Position numbers and translations under genes: made by a program. The notes under the pieces were generated by a model that searched no databases, was not told the DNA's origin, and was given only the letters and a program-made list of their open reading frames with translations. A stretch of DNA of 64,000 bases. Source: Anaerolineales bacterium. Its GTDB lineage: Bacteria; Chloroflexota; Anaerolineae; Anaerolineales; Villigracilaceae. Shown in pieces: positions 25,373-33,300 of the stretch. Position 1 is the first letter of the stretch. Each line of letters starts with the position of its first letter. The stretch lies in NCBI GenBank assembly GCA_023382595.1, contig JAHDWB010000001.1:1364001-1428000 (forward strand), read 5' to 3'.

Positions 25373-26292
25373 AAGCCTCCGCGCCCGGCAAGATCATTCT
25401 TTTCGGCGAGCATGCTGTGGTCTACAACCGCCCAGCGCTCGCTGTTCCTGTCACGCAGGTTCATGTGGATGTGGAAGTCCGCGACTCTGACACTGCGGGA
25501 GTCTGGATCCACGCCCCGGTCATTGACCTGCACGCCGAACTTTCCGCGCTTCCATCCGACCATCCAATTGGTTCAGTTATTCTCGGGCTTTTGCAACGCT
25601 TTCGCATTTTCAATCCCCCAGACCTGGAAATAAAAATAGAATCCACCATCCCTGTCGCATCAGGACTTGGTTCCGGCGCGGCGGTTTCTGTTGCTTTGAT
25701 TCGCGCCATCTCGTCCTACTTCTCTTATTCCCTCACTAATGAGCAAGTCAACAGCCTCGTTTATGAGAGCGAAAAACTGCATCATGGCACGCCGTCGGGG
25801 ATAGATAACACGGTCATTACCTACGCCATGCCTGTGTACTTCATGAAGGGTCAGCCCATCGAGACGTTCAAGACGGGCAAGCCGTTCACCATCGTCATTG
25901 GTGATACGGGCATCCCCGCACCGACGAAGGAATCCGTGGGCGACGTCCGCCGTTTGTGGCTGAGGGACTCGGTGTATTACGAAGACATCTTCGATGAGAT
26001 TGCACAACTCGCATTGATCGCGCGCCGCTCCATCGAAAGTGGAAAATCTGAATTGCTGGGCGAGTTAATGGACCAAAACCATGCCTTTTTACAGCAATTG
26101 ACTGTCTCTTCGCCGGAACTGGACAAACTCGTGGATGCGGCACGTAACGCTGGCGCGCTCGGCGCCAAACTCAGCGGGGGAGGTCGCGGGGGGAATATGA
26201 TCGCACTGGTGGAGCAGGCATCGGCGGAGTCCGTGGCGGAGGCATTGATGTCCGCGGGCGCTGTGCGGACGATCATCACGGAAGTCGGTTAG
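25369..26292 (+). CDS. mvk: Mevalonate kinase
   Basis: GHMP kinase of 307 aa starting with GTG, overlapping the UbiA stop. Motifs are KASAPGKIILFGEHAVVY, the ATP loop PVASGLGSGAAVSVAL, the HHGTPSGIDNT segment with the catalytic Asp, and KLSGGGRGG near the end. It phosphorylates mevalonate, pointing to a mevalonate route to isoprenoids, as known for some Chloroflexota. The downstream kinases are not in this window. Pairing with a polyprenyl-phosphate enzyme makes an isoprenoid/lipid-carrier operon. Confidence 0.94.
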   Translation: MKASAPGKIILFGEHAVVYNRPALAVPVTQVHVDVEVRDSDTAGVWIHAPVIDLHAELSALPSDHPIGSVILGLLQRFRIFNPPDLEIKIESTIPVASGLGSGAAVSVALIRAISSYFSYSLTNEQVNSLVYESEKLHHGTPSGIDNTVITYAMPVYFMKGQPIETFKTGKPFTIVIGDTGIPAPTKESVGDVRRLWLRDSVYYEDIFDEIAQLALIARRSIESGKSELLGELMDQNHAFLQQLTVSSPELDKLVDAARNAGALGAKLSGGGRGGNMIALVEQASAESVAEALMSAGAVRTIITEVG

Positions 26293-26295
26293 CCG

Positions 26296-27066
26296 ATGAA
26301 TATTCTTGTCCTCAAATTGATCCTTGCGCCGATCATCATCGGTTCTGCCAGCCTCGCCGGGCGGCGATGGGGACCTGCCGTCAGCGGTTGGATCGTGGGC
26401 ATGCCGCTGACATCGGGACCGGTGATCTTTTTTGTGGCGCTCAGCCACGGCACTACTTTTGCAGCGAACGCGTCGCTGGGGGTGATCAGCGGGGCGCTCT
26501 CGCTTGTTGCCTATGCCCTGACGTATTCATGGCTCGCCACGCGCTTCCGTTGGCAGACCTCCATTTTTGGAAGCCTGTTTATTTTTTCTTTGCTTACGCT
26601 TTACTTGCAGGGTATCATAGTCTCGCTGTTCCCCATCGTTGCGCTGGCGGCCGCGGCGATCGCGGCGGGATTATGGTTCATGCCTAATGATGTTATCGTA
26701 AAGAATGACAACAAACAAATCAGCCGATGGGACATCCCTGCCCGCATTTTTATCGGCACAAGTTTCATTTTATTGTTGACGGGAGTTGCGCCGCTCATCG
26801 GCTCGCGCATGACCGGGCTGTTGACGACCATTCCCCTGTATGTCACCATCCTTGCCATCTTCGCGCATCGCGATCACGGACCGGCGGCTGCGGCGCATGT
26901 CCTGCGCGGACTGCTGTACGGCATGTTCGCATTTCTCGGATTTTTTCTGGTGTTGAGCCTGTTGATCGAACATTCAAGTTTGGGGACAGCCTTTGGCGCG
27001 GCAATATTGACCGCGCTGGTTATTCAGGGAACGACTTTGTTCATCCTGCGAAAACTGCATAAATAG
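26296..27066 (+). CDS. Membrane protein with internal duplication
   Basis: 256 aa, about seven or eight helices, no family recognised with certainty. Residues 24-67 and 167-210 align: each has an Arg/Ser-Gly start, a Pro-Leu turn after ten residues, a hydrophobic run ending in His-x-Gly or His-Gly, and an Ala-rich helix. This suggests two repeated halves, probably in inverted topology as in many small transporters. It starts 3 bases after the mevalonate kinase stop, so it is the third gene of that operon; a lipid-related role is only a guess. Confidence 0.75.
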   Translation: MNILVLKLILAPIIIGSASLAGRRWGPAVSGWIVGMPLTSGPVIFFVALSHGTTFAANASLGVISGALSLVAYALTYSWLATRFRWQTSIFGSLFIFSLLTLYLQGIIVSLFPIVALAAAAIAAGLWFMPNDVIVKNDNKQISRWDIPARIFIGTSFILLLTGVAPLIGSRMTGLLTTIPLYVTILAIFAHRDHGPAAAAHVLRGLLYGMFAFLGFFLVLSLLIEHSSLGTAFGAAILTALVIQGTTLFILRKLHK

Positions 27067-27169
27067 TAGCAGGGACCAGCGGGATTCGATATAACCTTTC
27101 AGGATCACTCAACCTGTGCAGGGTGACGTGAACAGGTTGGTATCGTTTGGGTTTCACTTCGGCAGACAT
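27041..27169 (-). CDS. Possible small protein, 42 aa
   Basis: Frame beginning MSAEVKPKRYQP, preceded by AAGGAG 8 bases before the ATG at 27169. It is basic and soluble, with no family recognised. It begins 65 bases beyond the thrS terminator and its last 26 bases overlap the membrane protein gene antisense. The ribosome site is the main evidence. Confidence 0.4.
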   Translation of the reverse strand: MSAEVKPKRYQPVHVTLHRLSDPERLYRIPLVPATIYAVFAG

Positions 27170-27233
27170 GGATTCTCTCTCCTTTTTGGGGCGATGATAT
27201 TGTCAATAGAACCCTGTATTTGTGCAAAGGTTT

Positions 27234-27271
27234 TACACAAAAAAACAGCGGAGAGACATGCTCTCCGCTGT
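27234..27271 (-). terminator. thrS terminator
   Basis: ACAGCGGAGAG (27245-27255) with CTCTCCGCTGT (27261-27271); seven T follow on the minus strand. Confidence 0.9.
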
Positions 27272-27277
27272 TCGATA

Positions 27278-29086
27278 TTACAGATCGCTGGCTCGTCTCG
27301 CAATGCGATCTCTCGCCCGAGCAATGAACTCGCTCAAAGCGAATCCATTTTGCTGGCTTCCATTGCGGACTCTTAGCGAGATCTGTCCTGCTTCCATTTC
27401 GTTCTTGCCGACCACGATCATGTACGGGACCTTCATCAATTGCGCTTGGCGGATCTTCGCATTCATGCGCTGGGAGGACAAGTCCGCGCTGGCACGGATG
27501 CCGTTCTCGCGCAATTCCTTCGCAATACTTTCGGCATAGTCGTTCTGCTCATCCGTGATGGAAATGACCCGCACCTGTTCCGGCGAAAGCCAGACCGGGA
27601 AATTGCCCGCGTAATGTTCGAGCAGGAAGCCGACCATGCGCTCGTGCGTCGAGAGCGGCGCGCGGTGGATGCACAGCGGCATTTCATCCTGCCCATCCTT
27701 GTTCGTGAACTTCAGGTCAAAGCGTTCGGGCTGTGCAAAATCCACCTGGTTCGTGGCGAGCGAGAACTCGCGTCCGATCACGCTCCAGATCTGCACGTCG
27801 ATCTTGGGACCGTAGAACGCGGCTTCATCCTCGACTTCCACGAAGGGAATGTTGCCGTTCAACATTGCGCGGCGCACCATCTCCTCCGTTTTCAGCCACA
27901 GACGCTCGTTGTCCACATACTTTTTGCCAAGTCCAGCCTTGCTGTGTTTCGAGAAGCGCATCACATATTTCTCGATGCCGAACAACTCGAAGTATTTAAG
28001 ATACAGGTTCACCACAGCCAGAAATTCCTGCTCGAACTGATCCTCCGTGACGTAGATATGCGCGTCGTTCATCTGCATCGAGCGGACGCGCATCAAGCCG
28101 AACAGTTCACCTGATTTTTCGTAGCGGTAGCACGTCCCGTATTCTGCGAGACGCACGGGCAGTTCGCGGTACGAGCGTCCCTTCGAGCCGAAGATCTTAT
28201 GGTGCATCGGACAGTTCATCGGCTTGACGTAATACTTCACGCCTTCCAACTCCATTGGCGGATACATGCTTTCGGCGTAATACGGCAGGTGTCCCGAGCG
28301 AATGAACAGGTCTTCCTTCGTTACGCTTGGCGTCTTCACACGGTCATAGCCAGCCTTTTCTTCCATTTCCTTGGCGAGCTTTTCCAATTCTTCTATGATG
28401 ATCCCGCCGTTCGGCAACCAAAGCGGTAGACCGGGACCAACTTCCTCATCGAAGATGAAGATCTCCAGTTCCTTGCCCAGTTTACGATGATCGCGCTTCT
28501 TCGCCTCCTCCAACTGGTGAAGGTATTCTTCGAGTTGTTTCTTGCTCTCCCACGCCGTGCCGTACACGCGTTGGAGCATTTTGTTCTTTTCATCGCCGCG
28601 CCAGTACGCGCCCGCAATGGACATCAGTTTGAAGGCATCCTGTTTGATCTCCTTCGTGTTCGCCACATGCGGACCGCGGCACAAGTCCGTGAACGTATCC
28701 TGCTGGTAGATCGAGATCTCGGGCTTTTCCTTGAGCGGTTCCCCGTACTCGTCGAATCCGCCTTTTTCCAAGCCTTCGATCAACTCCAACTTGTACGGCT
28801 GGTCGGCAAAGATCTTCTTCGCCTCGTCCGCCGAAACGACCGTCTTCTTAAACTCATGTTTGCCCTGCACGATCTGGCGCATCCGCTTTTCGATGGCTTG
28901 CAGGTCTTCCGGCGTCAGGTTGCGCGGCAGGTCGAAATCGTAATAGAACCCGTTTTCCACGGGCGGACCGATCGAGACTTTTCCGTCAGGGAACATCTCC
29001 AGCACGGCTTGCGCCATCACGTGTGCCGCCGAGTGACGGATCTTATACAAATACGACTCTTCGTATTTTTCCTGAATCTGTGACAT
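27278..29086 (-). CDS. thrS: Threonyl-tRNA synthetase without TGS domain
   Basis: 602 aa. The protein starts almost directly at the editing domain (HSAAH, residues 18-22, and CRGPH), then the class II core with motif 2 around GTCYRYEKSGELFGLMRVR, MNCPMH, and motif 3 in a segment ending HERMVG, and the anticodon-binding domain at the C-terminus. The N-terminal TGS domain of E. coli ThrRS is missing, as in several other bacteria. The ATG at 29086 follows AGGAAG. Expression is controlled by a T-box leader (29210-29489). Confidence 0.96.
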   Translation of the reverse strand: MSQIQEKYEESYLYKIRHSAAHVMAQAVLEMFPDGKVSIGPPVENGFYYDFDLPRNLTPEDLQAIEKRMRQIVQGKHEFKKTVVSADEAKKIFADQPYKLELIEGLEKGGFDEYGEPLKEKPEISIYQQDTFTDLCRGPHVANTKEIKQDAFKLMSIAGAYWRGDEKNKMLQRVYGTAWESKKQLEEYLHQLEEAKKRDHRKLGKELEIFIFDEEVGPGLPLWLPNGGIIIEELEKLAKEMEEKAGYDRVKTPSVTKEDLFIRSGHLPYYAESMYPPMELEGVKYYVKPMNCPMHHKIFGSKGRSYRELPVRLAEYGTCYRYEKSGELFGLMRVRSMQMNDAHIYVTEDQFEQEFLAVVNLYLKYFELFGIEKYVMRFSKHSKAGLGKKYVDNERLWLKTEEMVRRAMLNGNIPFVEVEDEAAFYGPKIDVQIWSVIGREFSLATNQVDFAQPERFDLKFTNKDGQDEMPLCIHRAPLSTHERMVGFLLEHYAGNFPVWLSPEQVRVISITDEQNDYAESIAKELRENGIRASADLSSQRMNAKIRQAQLMKVPYMIVVGKNEMEAGQISLRVRNGSQQNGFALSEFIARARDRIARRASDL

Positions 29087-29132
29087 TTTCGCTTCCTTTC
29101 TTAATTTTGGTCTGTTCCTGCTTCCCGGACAT

Positions 29133-29192
29133 TTACGCACCTCGAAGGGAAGCAGACCAACCTCCGAGGCGCCGACGAGTGTGGGTAGTCAT
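29133..29192 (-). CDS. Threonine-rich leader-like ORF between T-box and thrS
   Basis: A 19-codon frame, MTTHTRRRLGGWSASLRGA, opens 7 codons with three Thr (ACT, ACC, ACT). AAGGAGG stands 5 bases before the ATG, the strongest ribosome site in the region. It begins right after the T-box terminator and ends 46 bases before thrS. It could be a leader peptide adding translational control, or simply a leftover ribosome site. It is too short for homology arguments. Confidence 0.5.
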   Translation of the reverse strand: MTTHTRRRLGGWSASLRGA

Positions 29193-29209
29193 GGCGACCT
29201 CCTTAAACA

Positions 29210-29489
29210 AAAAATCCTCGCCCGAACACGGGGCGAGAATTCAATTCACGCGGTTCCACCCGATTTACCTTCCGGTGGTTGAGTAGGGCAAAGCCCGCAT
29301 CGAAACCACCGTTAAGTATCTCTTAAGCCTCTAACGGAGCAACCCGTTTCACTTACTCGCTGACAGCTTTCGGTTTCACGCTCGCGAGTGGTTTTCTGCG
29401 GACATTCCTGTGAAGAAACTCTCAATCTATGGCTTCTTCTCCCTGTCAGGAAGCGGACCACATACTCGTCTCGGTCAACGCGTTTATGT
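29210..29489 (-). ncRNA. T-box riboswitch, threonine specific
   Basis: The leader on the minus strand contains the T-box core GGGTGGAACCGCG (29249-29261) directly before a terminator CTCGCCC-loop-GGGCGAG (29217-29237) with six T. In Stem I the AGTA strand faces GAAAACCAC; helices TGTGG/CCGCA above and CGAG/CTCG below frame this loop. The specifier is therefore read as ACC (29390-29392), a Thr codon, matching thrS. Uncharged tRNA-Thr would pair with the T-box bulge and allow read-through. Confidence 0.9.
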
Positions 29490-29495
29490 TGGGGT

Positions 29496-29523
29496 ATTAT
29501 ATGCCGAAAAAATGACTTGTCAA
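29496..29523 (-). promoter_or_regulatory. thrS T-box promoter
   Basis: Minus-strand TTGACA (29518-29523), 16-base spacer, TATAAT (29496-29501). Confidence 0.85.
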
Positions 29524-29540
29524 GCCATAGGATTAGAATC

Positions 29541-30014
29541 ATGAACATTCGCAAGGCAGTCCTAGCAGATAAACTGACACTTTCCGCTTTATGCGTGGAT
29601 GTGCAACGCCTCCACGCCGAGAACCACCCCGGCATTTTCAAAATCCCCAAAAATACCGATTTTGCCGCTGTCTTCTTCGAAGATATGCTTGCCGATCCGC
29701 AGGTGGTGGTCTATGTTGCCGAAGAGAATGGACAGGCTCTGGGGTACATCCTGTGTAAATTGATGGAACGGGCGGAAAATCCCTTCACCTACACGATGCG
29801 TTATCTGCTGATTGACCAGATCTCGGTTCGTCCGGAAGCGCACAGAAAGGGAGTTGGCGCGGCGTTGATCGAGCGGGCTGTAACGTTAGCCGGAGAATTG
29901 GACCTTCCCCAAATCCAGTTGGATTCCTGGGGATTTAACACAAACGCCCATGTTTTTTTCGAGAAACTGGGATTTGAAAAATTCAACCATCGTTTCTGGC
30001 GAAACCTTAAATGA
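29541..30014 (+). CDS. GNAT family N-acetyltransferase
   Basis: 157 aa. The acetyl-CoA loop is VRPEAHRKGVGAALIERAV (the R/Q-x-x-G-x-G/A motif A), followed by a strand and SWGFNTNAHVFFEKLGFE, the usual motif B. The substrate is not predictable. The ATG at 29541 is divergent from the thrS promoter by 18 bases; the longer frame from 29388 lies in the T-box and is not real. A short terminator follows (30015-30039). Confidence 0.87.
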   Translation: MNIRKAVLADKLTLSALCVDVQRLHAENHPGIFKIPKNTDFAAVFFEDMLADPQVVVYVAEENGQALGYILCKLMERAENPFTYTMRYLLIDQISVRPEAHRKGVGAALIERAVTLAGELDLPQIQLDSWGFNTNAHVFFEKLGFEKFNHRFWRNLK

Positions 30015-30039
30015 AAAAGCCCCAAAGAGGGACTTTTTG
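30015..30039 (+). terminator. Terminator after the GNAT gene
   Basis: AAAAAGCCCC and GGGACTTTTT pair with one mismatch around a short loop, next to the tRNA 3' end. Confidence 0.6.
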
Positions 30040-30113
30040 TGGGCGAGATAGGGCTCGAACCTACGACCTTCGCGATGTCAACGCGATGCTCTAACCAACT
30101 GAGCTACCCGCCC
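30040..30113 (-). tRNA. tRNA-Val (GAC)
   Basis: A 74-base cloverleaf: acceptor GGGCGGG/CTCGCCC, D arm GCTC/GAGC, anticodon stem TCGCG/CGCGA with loop TTGACAT (anticodon GAC), and T arm with TTCGAGC. The 3' CCA is not encoded. Confidence 0.96.
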
Positions 30114-30164
30114 GAACAGGCACACATTATACCGAGTGTCCCCAAAAATGGCAATCCCTTGCGG

Positions 30165-30170
30165 TATAAT
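30165..30170 (+). promoter_or_regulatory. -10 box of the sortase gene
   Basis: TATAAT ending 9 bases before the ATG at 30180, so the leader would be only 2-3 bases. Confidence 0.5.
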
Positions 30171-30179
30171 CGCCACGCG

Positions 30180-31088
30180 ATGGCACGCAAAAAAGCGCCC
30201 GAAGAACTCTCTGTCGAAGAACTCCGCCGGTTACTGGTGGAGAAGCGTCGCGGCGCGCGTAAGGACCGCCTCGAACATTACCGCCGCACGGGGCGTGTCC
30301 TATCCATTACCCCAGATATGGACCTGAATCCGCCTCTGTCTGCGCCGACGATTGACACAACAGAATCAACCGTCCCTGCGCCCGAAGCGACTCCCCTCCC
30401 GCCCCGCCGCCGAATCCTGGATCGCATCCTGCTCGGCGTGGAAGTGCTCGCCGTGCTCGGGCTGGTGTTCGTCATCCTGAATGGCGTAGGTTTGCTCCGC
30501 AGGCTCAACACGGAGGTCGCTGCGGCGCTCAGCCCGCCCACCGTGATGCCGACTCCGCTGGTGATGGCGGTCGTCCTTCCATCCGGTCACACCCCGCCCG
30601 ACGCGCAGGGCAACACCCGCCCCAACGAAGCGGAAATTCCCGCCCATCTTTTGCCGATGGTGCAATCGCTGGCGAATGTTCCCGTGCCGACTGCCGCGCC
30701 TGACCAGGCTGTCCGCATTCAGATTCCATCCATTAATGTGGATGCGCCTGTGGTACAAGGCGACGGCTGGGAACAACTGAAGAAGGGCGTTGGGACGTTC
30801 ATCGGATCGCCGCCGCCCGGGCGTGACGGCAACCTCGTGCTTTCGGCGCACAACGATGTGTACGGTGAGATCTTTCGTTATCTGGATCGTCTCGTGCCCG
30901 GTGACCAGGTCATCATCTATACCCAGCAGCGACAGTTCACCTACATCATAGACCGCACCGTGCTCGTCGAACCGACTGCTGTGGAAGTGATGGCTCCCAC
31001 TTCGTCGCCCACGGTTACGCTCATCTCGTGCTATCCATACCTTGTCAACGATCAGCGCATTGTCGTCTTTGCGCGATTACAAAATTAG
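30180..31088 (+). CDS. Sortase (class D/E-like)
   Basis: 302 aa. A basic cytoplasmic N-terminus, a membrane helix at about 82-105, a Pro-rich stalk, and a sortase barrel from about 175. The catalytic triad is His224 (LSAHND), Cys284 (LISCYPY) and Arg293 (QRIVVF). Such transpeptidases cut a sorting motif near the substrate's C-terminus and attach the protein to a surface amine. A protein with an LPNTG tail is coded at 48996-49577. The mRNA appears nearly leaderless. Confidence 0.92.
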   Translation: MARKKAPEELSVEELRRLLVEKRRGARKDRLEHYRRTGRVLSITPDMDLNPPLSAPTIDTTESTVPAPEATPLPPRRRILDRILLGVEVLAVLGLVFVILNGVGLLRRLNTEVAAALSPPTVMPTPLVMAVVLPSGHTPPDAQGNTRPNEAEIPAHLLPMVQSLANVPVPTAAPDQAVRIQIPSINVDAPVVQGDGWEQLKKGVGTFIGSPPPGRDGNLVLSAHNDVYGEIFRYLDRLVPGDQVIIYTQQRQFTYIIDRTVLVEPTAVEVMAPTSSPTVTLISCYPYLVNDQRIVVFARLQN

Positions 31089-31092
31089 TTAA

Positions 31093-31125
31093 TGTCATTG
31101 CGAGGGCAGAGCCCGAAGCAAGCTC
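31093..31125. repeat. Partial copy of the GTCATTGCGAGG palindromic repeat
   Basis: Left half only, between the sortase gene and the small membrane protein; its end abuts the ribosome site of the latter. Confidence 0.65.
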
Positions 31126-31140
31126 AAAAGGAGAAATAAA

Positions 31141-31314
31141 ATGGCAAAGAAAAACAAACGCCCGACCCCGGCTGTGACGGTCGCGAATCAGCCTCCGCAA
31201 AAATTCGAGTTCAACCCCGATTACAGCATGGTCAAGAAAGACCTTCGCCGCATCGGTGCGCTGGCGGGATTCTTTATCACTGTATTGGTGATCCTTTCGT
31301 TCATTTTGAAATAA
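31141..31314 (+). CDS. Small single-pass membrane protein, 57 aa
   Basis: Starts MAKKNKRPTPAVTV, continues with a charged region ending KKDLRRIG, and finishes with one hydrophobic helix of about 20 residues and Lys. AAAGGAG precedes the ATG at 31141. The positive-inside rule puts the N-terminus in the cytoplasm. It follows the sortase gene by 52 bases and has its own terminator (31356-31393). Function unknown; possibly an accessory of the sortase. Confidence 0.75.
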   Translation: MAKKNKRPTPAVTVANQPPQKFEFNPDYSMVKKDLRRIGALAGFFITVLVILSFILK

Positions 31315-31328
31315 TTGAAGTGAAGAAA

Positions 31329-31352
31329 GCCTGCCCTGAGTTTATCGAAGGG
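31329..31352. repeat. Fragment of a dispersed CCTGCCCTGAG...CGAAGGG repeat
   Basis: The string with CTGCCCTGAGTTTATCGAAGGG resembles a short palindromic repeat common in environmental genomes. Only one copy was noticed in this window, so the call is tentative. Confidence 0.4.
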
Positions 31353-31355
31353 ACG

Positions 31356-31393
31356 AAAGAGGAAAGGCTGTTAGACGGTCTTTCCTCTTTTTT
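31356..31393 (+). terminator. Terminator of the 57-aa gene
   Basis: AAAGAGGAAAG (31356-31366) with CTTTCCTCTTT (31380-31390) followed by T residues; it runs up to the rlmD promoter. Confidence 0.75.
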
Positions 31394-31400
31394 GTTGACG

Positions 31401-31406
31401 TATAAT
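31401..31406 (+). promoter_or_regulatory. Leaderless-type -10 box of rlmD
   Basis: TATAAT ending 6 bases before the ATG at 31413. Confidence 0.55.
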
Positions 31407-31412
31407 CCAAGC

Positions 31413-32651
31413 ATGTCCTCTTCTCAATACCAAATCACCCTCGAAAAACTCACCTACGGCGGCGACGCGATGGGACGCCTCTCTGACGGTCGCGCTGTCT
31501 TCGTCCCCTTCGGCTTGCCCGGCGAGACCGTTCGGATTCAATTGATGCAAGAAAAACAGAACTTCGCCCGCGGCGAAATTCTCGAAATCCTCAAACCTTC
31601 CCCATACCGCATCGAACCAAAGTGCAAACACTTCACCCAATGCGGCGGATGTCACTACCAAAACCTACCTTACGAAAAACAACTCCTCGCCAAAGCGGAC
31701 ATTCTGCGTGATCAACTCCAGCGCCTCGGTAAAATCGAGAATCCGCCCGTTCAACCTACCGTCGCCTCACCTGAACAGTGGAACTACCGCAACCACGTCC
31801 AATTTCATTTGACAGACGATGGAAAAGTGGGCTTCATCAACGCCAGCAGCAACGCAATATTAGCCATCGAAGAGTGTCACCTGCCCGAAGCCGCCATCGA
31901 CGCCTTCCGGGACGACCTGCAATTTGAATCACGCATGAACCTCGAGCGCGTCTCCCTCCGCTCCGGCGTAGACGATGACCTCATGCTCATCCTCGAATCC
32001 GAAACCGAAGAAACACCCGAACTCGAAATCGAAGCGGATATCTCCATCGTCCACATCTACAAAGACCATCCTGTCGTCATTGCTGGCAGCGACTCGCTCA
32101 CCATTCAAATTCTTGGCAAAGACTTCCACGTCTCCGCGCCATCCTTCTTCCAAGTCAACACTCCCATGGCAGAAAAGATGGTGCAACACCTCCAAACTTA
32201 TTTACCTGTTTCCTTGTCTACTACATTACTTGACCTCTACTGCGGCGTCGGCTTATTCAGCAAATTCTTCGCCGACAAATACGCCAAAGTCATCGGCATC
32301 GAATCTGCGCCCTCCTCCTGTGAAGACTTCGCTATCAACCTCGACGAATTCGACAACATCGAACTCTACGAAGGCGCCGCCGAAGAAATTCTCCCCGCCC
32401 TTGCCCCGCAACTCACGCAACCCATTCACATGATCGTCGACCCACCCCGGGCTGGCATCGACAAATACGCCCTCGACGCGATTCTCCAAATCAACCCGCA
32501 CGTCATCGCTTACGTTTCCTGCGACCCATCCACCCTCGCACGTGACGCGGCGCGACTTATCAAAGGCGGCTACACTCTGCAAAACGTCACGCCCTTCGAC
32601 CTCTTTCCTCAGACCTATCACATCGAGTCCATTTCCATCTTCACCCGCTGA
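31413..32651 (+). CDS. rlmD: 23S rRNA (uracil-C5)-methyltransferase, RlmD/TrmA family
   Basis: 412 aa. An N-terminal TRAM domain (about 1-60) precedes a [4Fe-4S] site C71-x5-C77-x2-C80 with Cys155, then a SAM domain with LLDLYCGVGLFS and the nucleophilic Cys in YVSCDPSTLARD. The cluster favours RlmC/RlmD over TrmA; which uracil is methylated cannot be decided. The longer frame from 31320 runs through the terminator. The mRNA appears leaderless. pxpB follows at once. Confidence 0.92.
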   Translation: MSSSQYQITLEKLTYGGDAMGRLSDGRAVFVPFGLPGETVRIQLMQEKQNFARGEILEILKPSPYRIEPKCKHFTQCGGCHYQNLPYEKQLLAKADILRDQLQRLGKIENPPVQPTVASPEQWNYRNHVQFHLTDDGKVGFINASSNAILAIEECHLPEAAIDAFRDDLQFESRMNLERVSLRSGVDDDLMLILESETEETPELEIEADISIVHIYKDHPVVIAGSDSLTIQILGKDFHVSAPSFFQVNTPMAEKMVQHLQTYLPVSLSTTLLDLYCGVGLFSKFFADKYAKVIGIESAPSSCEDFAINLDEFDNIELYEGAAEEILPALAPQLTQPIHMIVDPPRAGIDKYALDAILQINPHVIAYVSCDPSTLARDAARLIKGGYTLQNVTPFDLFPQTYHIESISIFTR

Positions 32652-32652
32652 C

Positions 32653-33300
32653 ATGCTCAAGCCACTCGGCGACTCCGCGATCCTCATCCAACTCGGCGAC
32701 GCGATCGACCCCATCCTCAATCAACGCGTCCACGCTCTGAGCGCGCTTCTGCAAAGCATCCCCGCCGTCGTCGAAACCGTCCCCGCCTACTGCACCGTCC
32801 TCGTCCACTACGACCCGCTCACAACAACCTACAGCCAAATCAAAAATCTCATTGAGGAAAAAATCTCCCATCTGGATGAGGCGACTTGCAGACCTTCCCG
32901 CCACTTGGAGATTCCCGTCATCTATGGCAACGCTTCGGGACCCGACCTTGAGCCTGCTGCCGCAACCCTAGCCTTATCTCCCCCCGAACTGATTCGCCTG
33001 CACAGCGAACGCGAGTACACCGTCTACATGATGGGCTTCACGCCCGGCTTTCCCTACATGGGAATCCTTGACGAACGCCTGACACTCCCCCGCCTATCCA
33101 CCCCGCGGACTCGCGTGCCTGCCGGTTCCGTCGCCATTGCCGGACCCCAAACCGGCATCTACCCCGTCGACTCGCCCGGCGGCTGGCACATTCTCGGTCA
33201 CACTCCGCTCAAGTTGTTTGACCCGTTGAGCGAAAATCCATTTTTGTTTGCACCGGGAGATACAGTGAAGTTCATTCCCATTGAGAGCGATCATGCTTGA
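32653..33300 (+). CDS. pxpB: 5-oxoprolinase subunit PxpB
   Basis: 215 aa (KipI family). It has the MGFTPGFPYMG and PAGSVAIAGPQTGIYP segments that define this subunit of ATP-dependent 5-oxoprolinase, which opens 5-oxoproline to glutamate. The ATG is one base after the rlmD stop, so it may be expressed from the rlmD promoter. It overlaps pxpC by eight bases. Confidence 0.94.
   Translation: MLKPLGDSAILIQLGDAIDPILNQRVHALSALLQSIPAVVETVPAYCTVLVHYDPLTTTYSQIKNLIEEKISHLDEATCRPSRHLEIPVIYGNASGPDLEPAAATLALSPPELIRLHSEREYTVYMMGFTPGFPYMGILDERLTLPRLSTPRTRVPAGSVAIAGPQTGIYPVDSPGGWHILGHTPLKLFDPLSENPFLFAPGDTVKFIPIESDHA

Noticed and set aside
29388-29540. N-terminal extension of the GNAT protein
   Set aside because: The extension lies over the antisense T-box leader and its promoter; the ATG at 29541 starts the acetyltransferase fold.
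31320-31412. Upstream extension of rlmD
   Set aside because: It would run through a terminator hairpin, a repeat fragment and the -10 box; the TRAM domain begins after the ATG at 31413.
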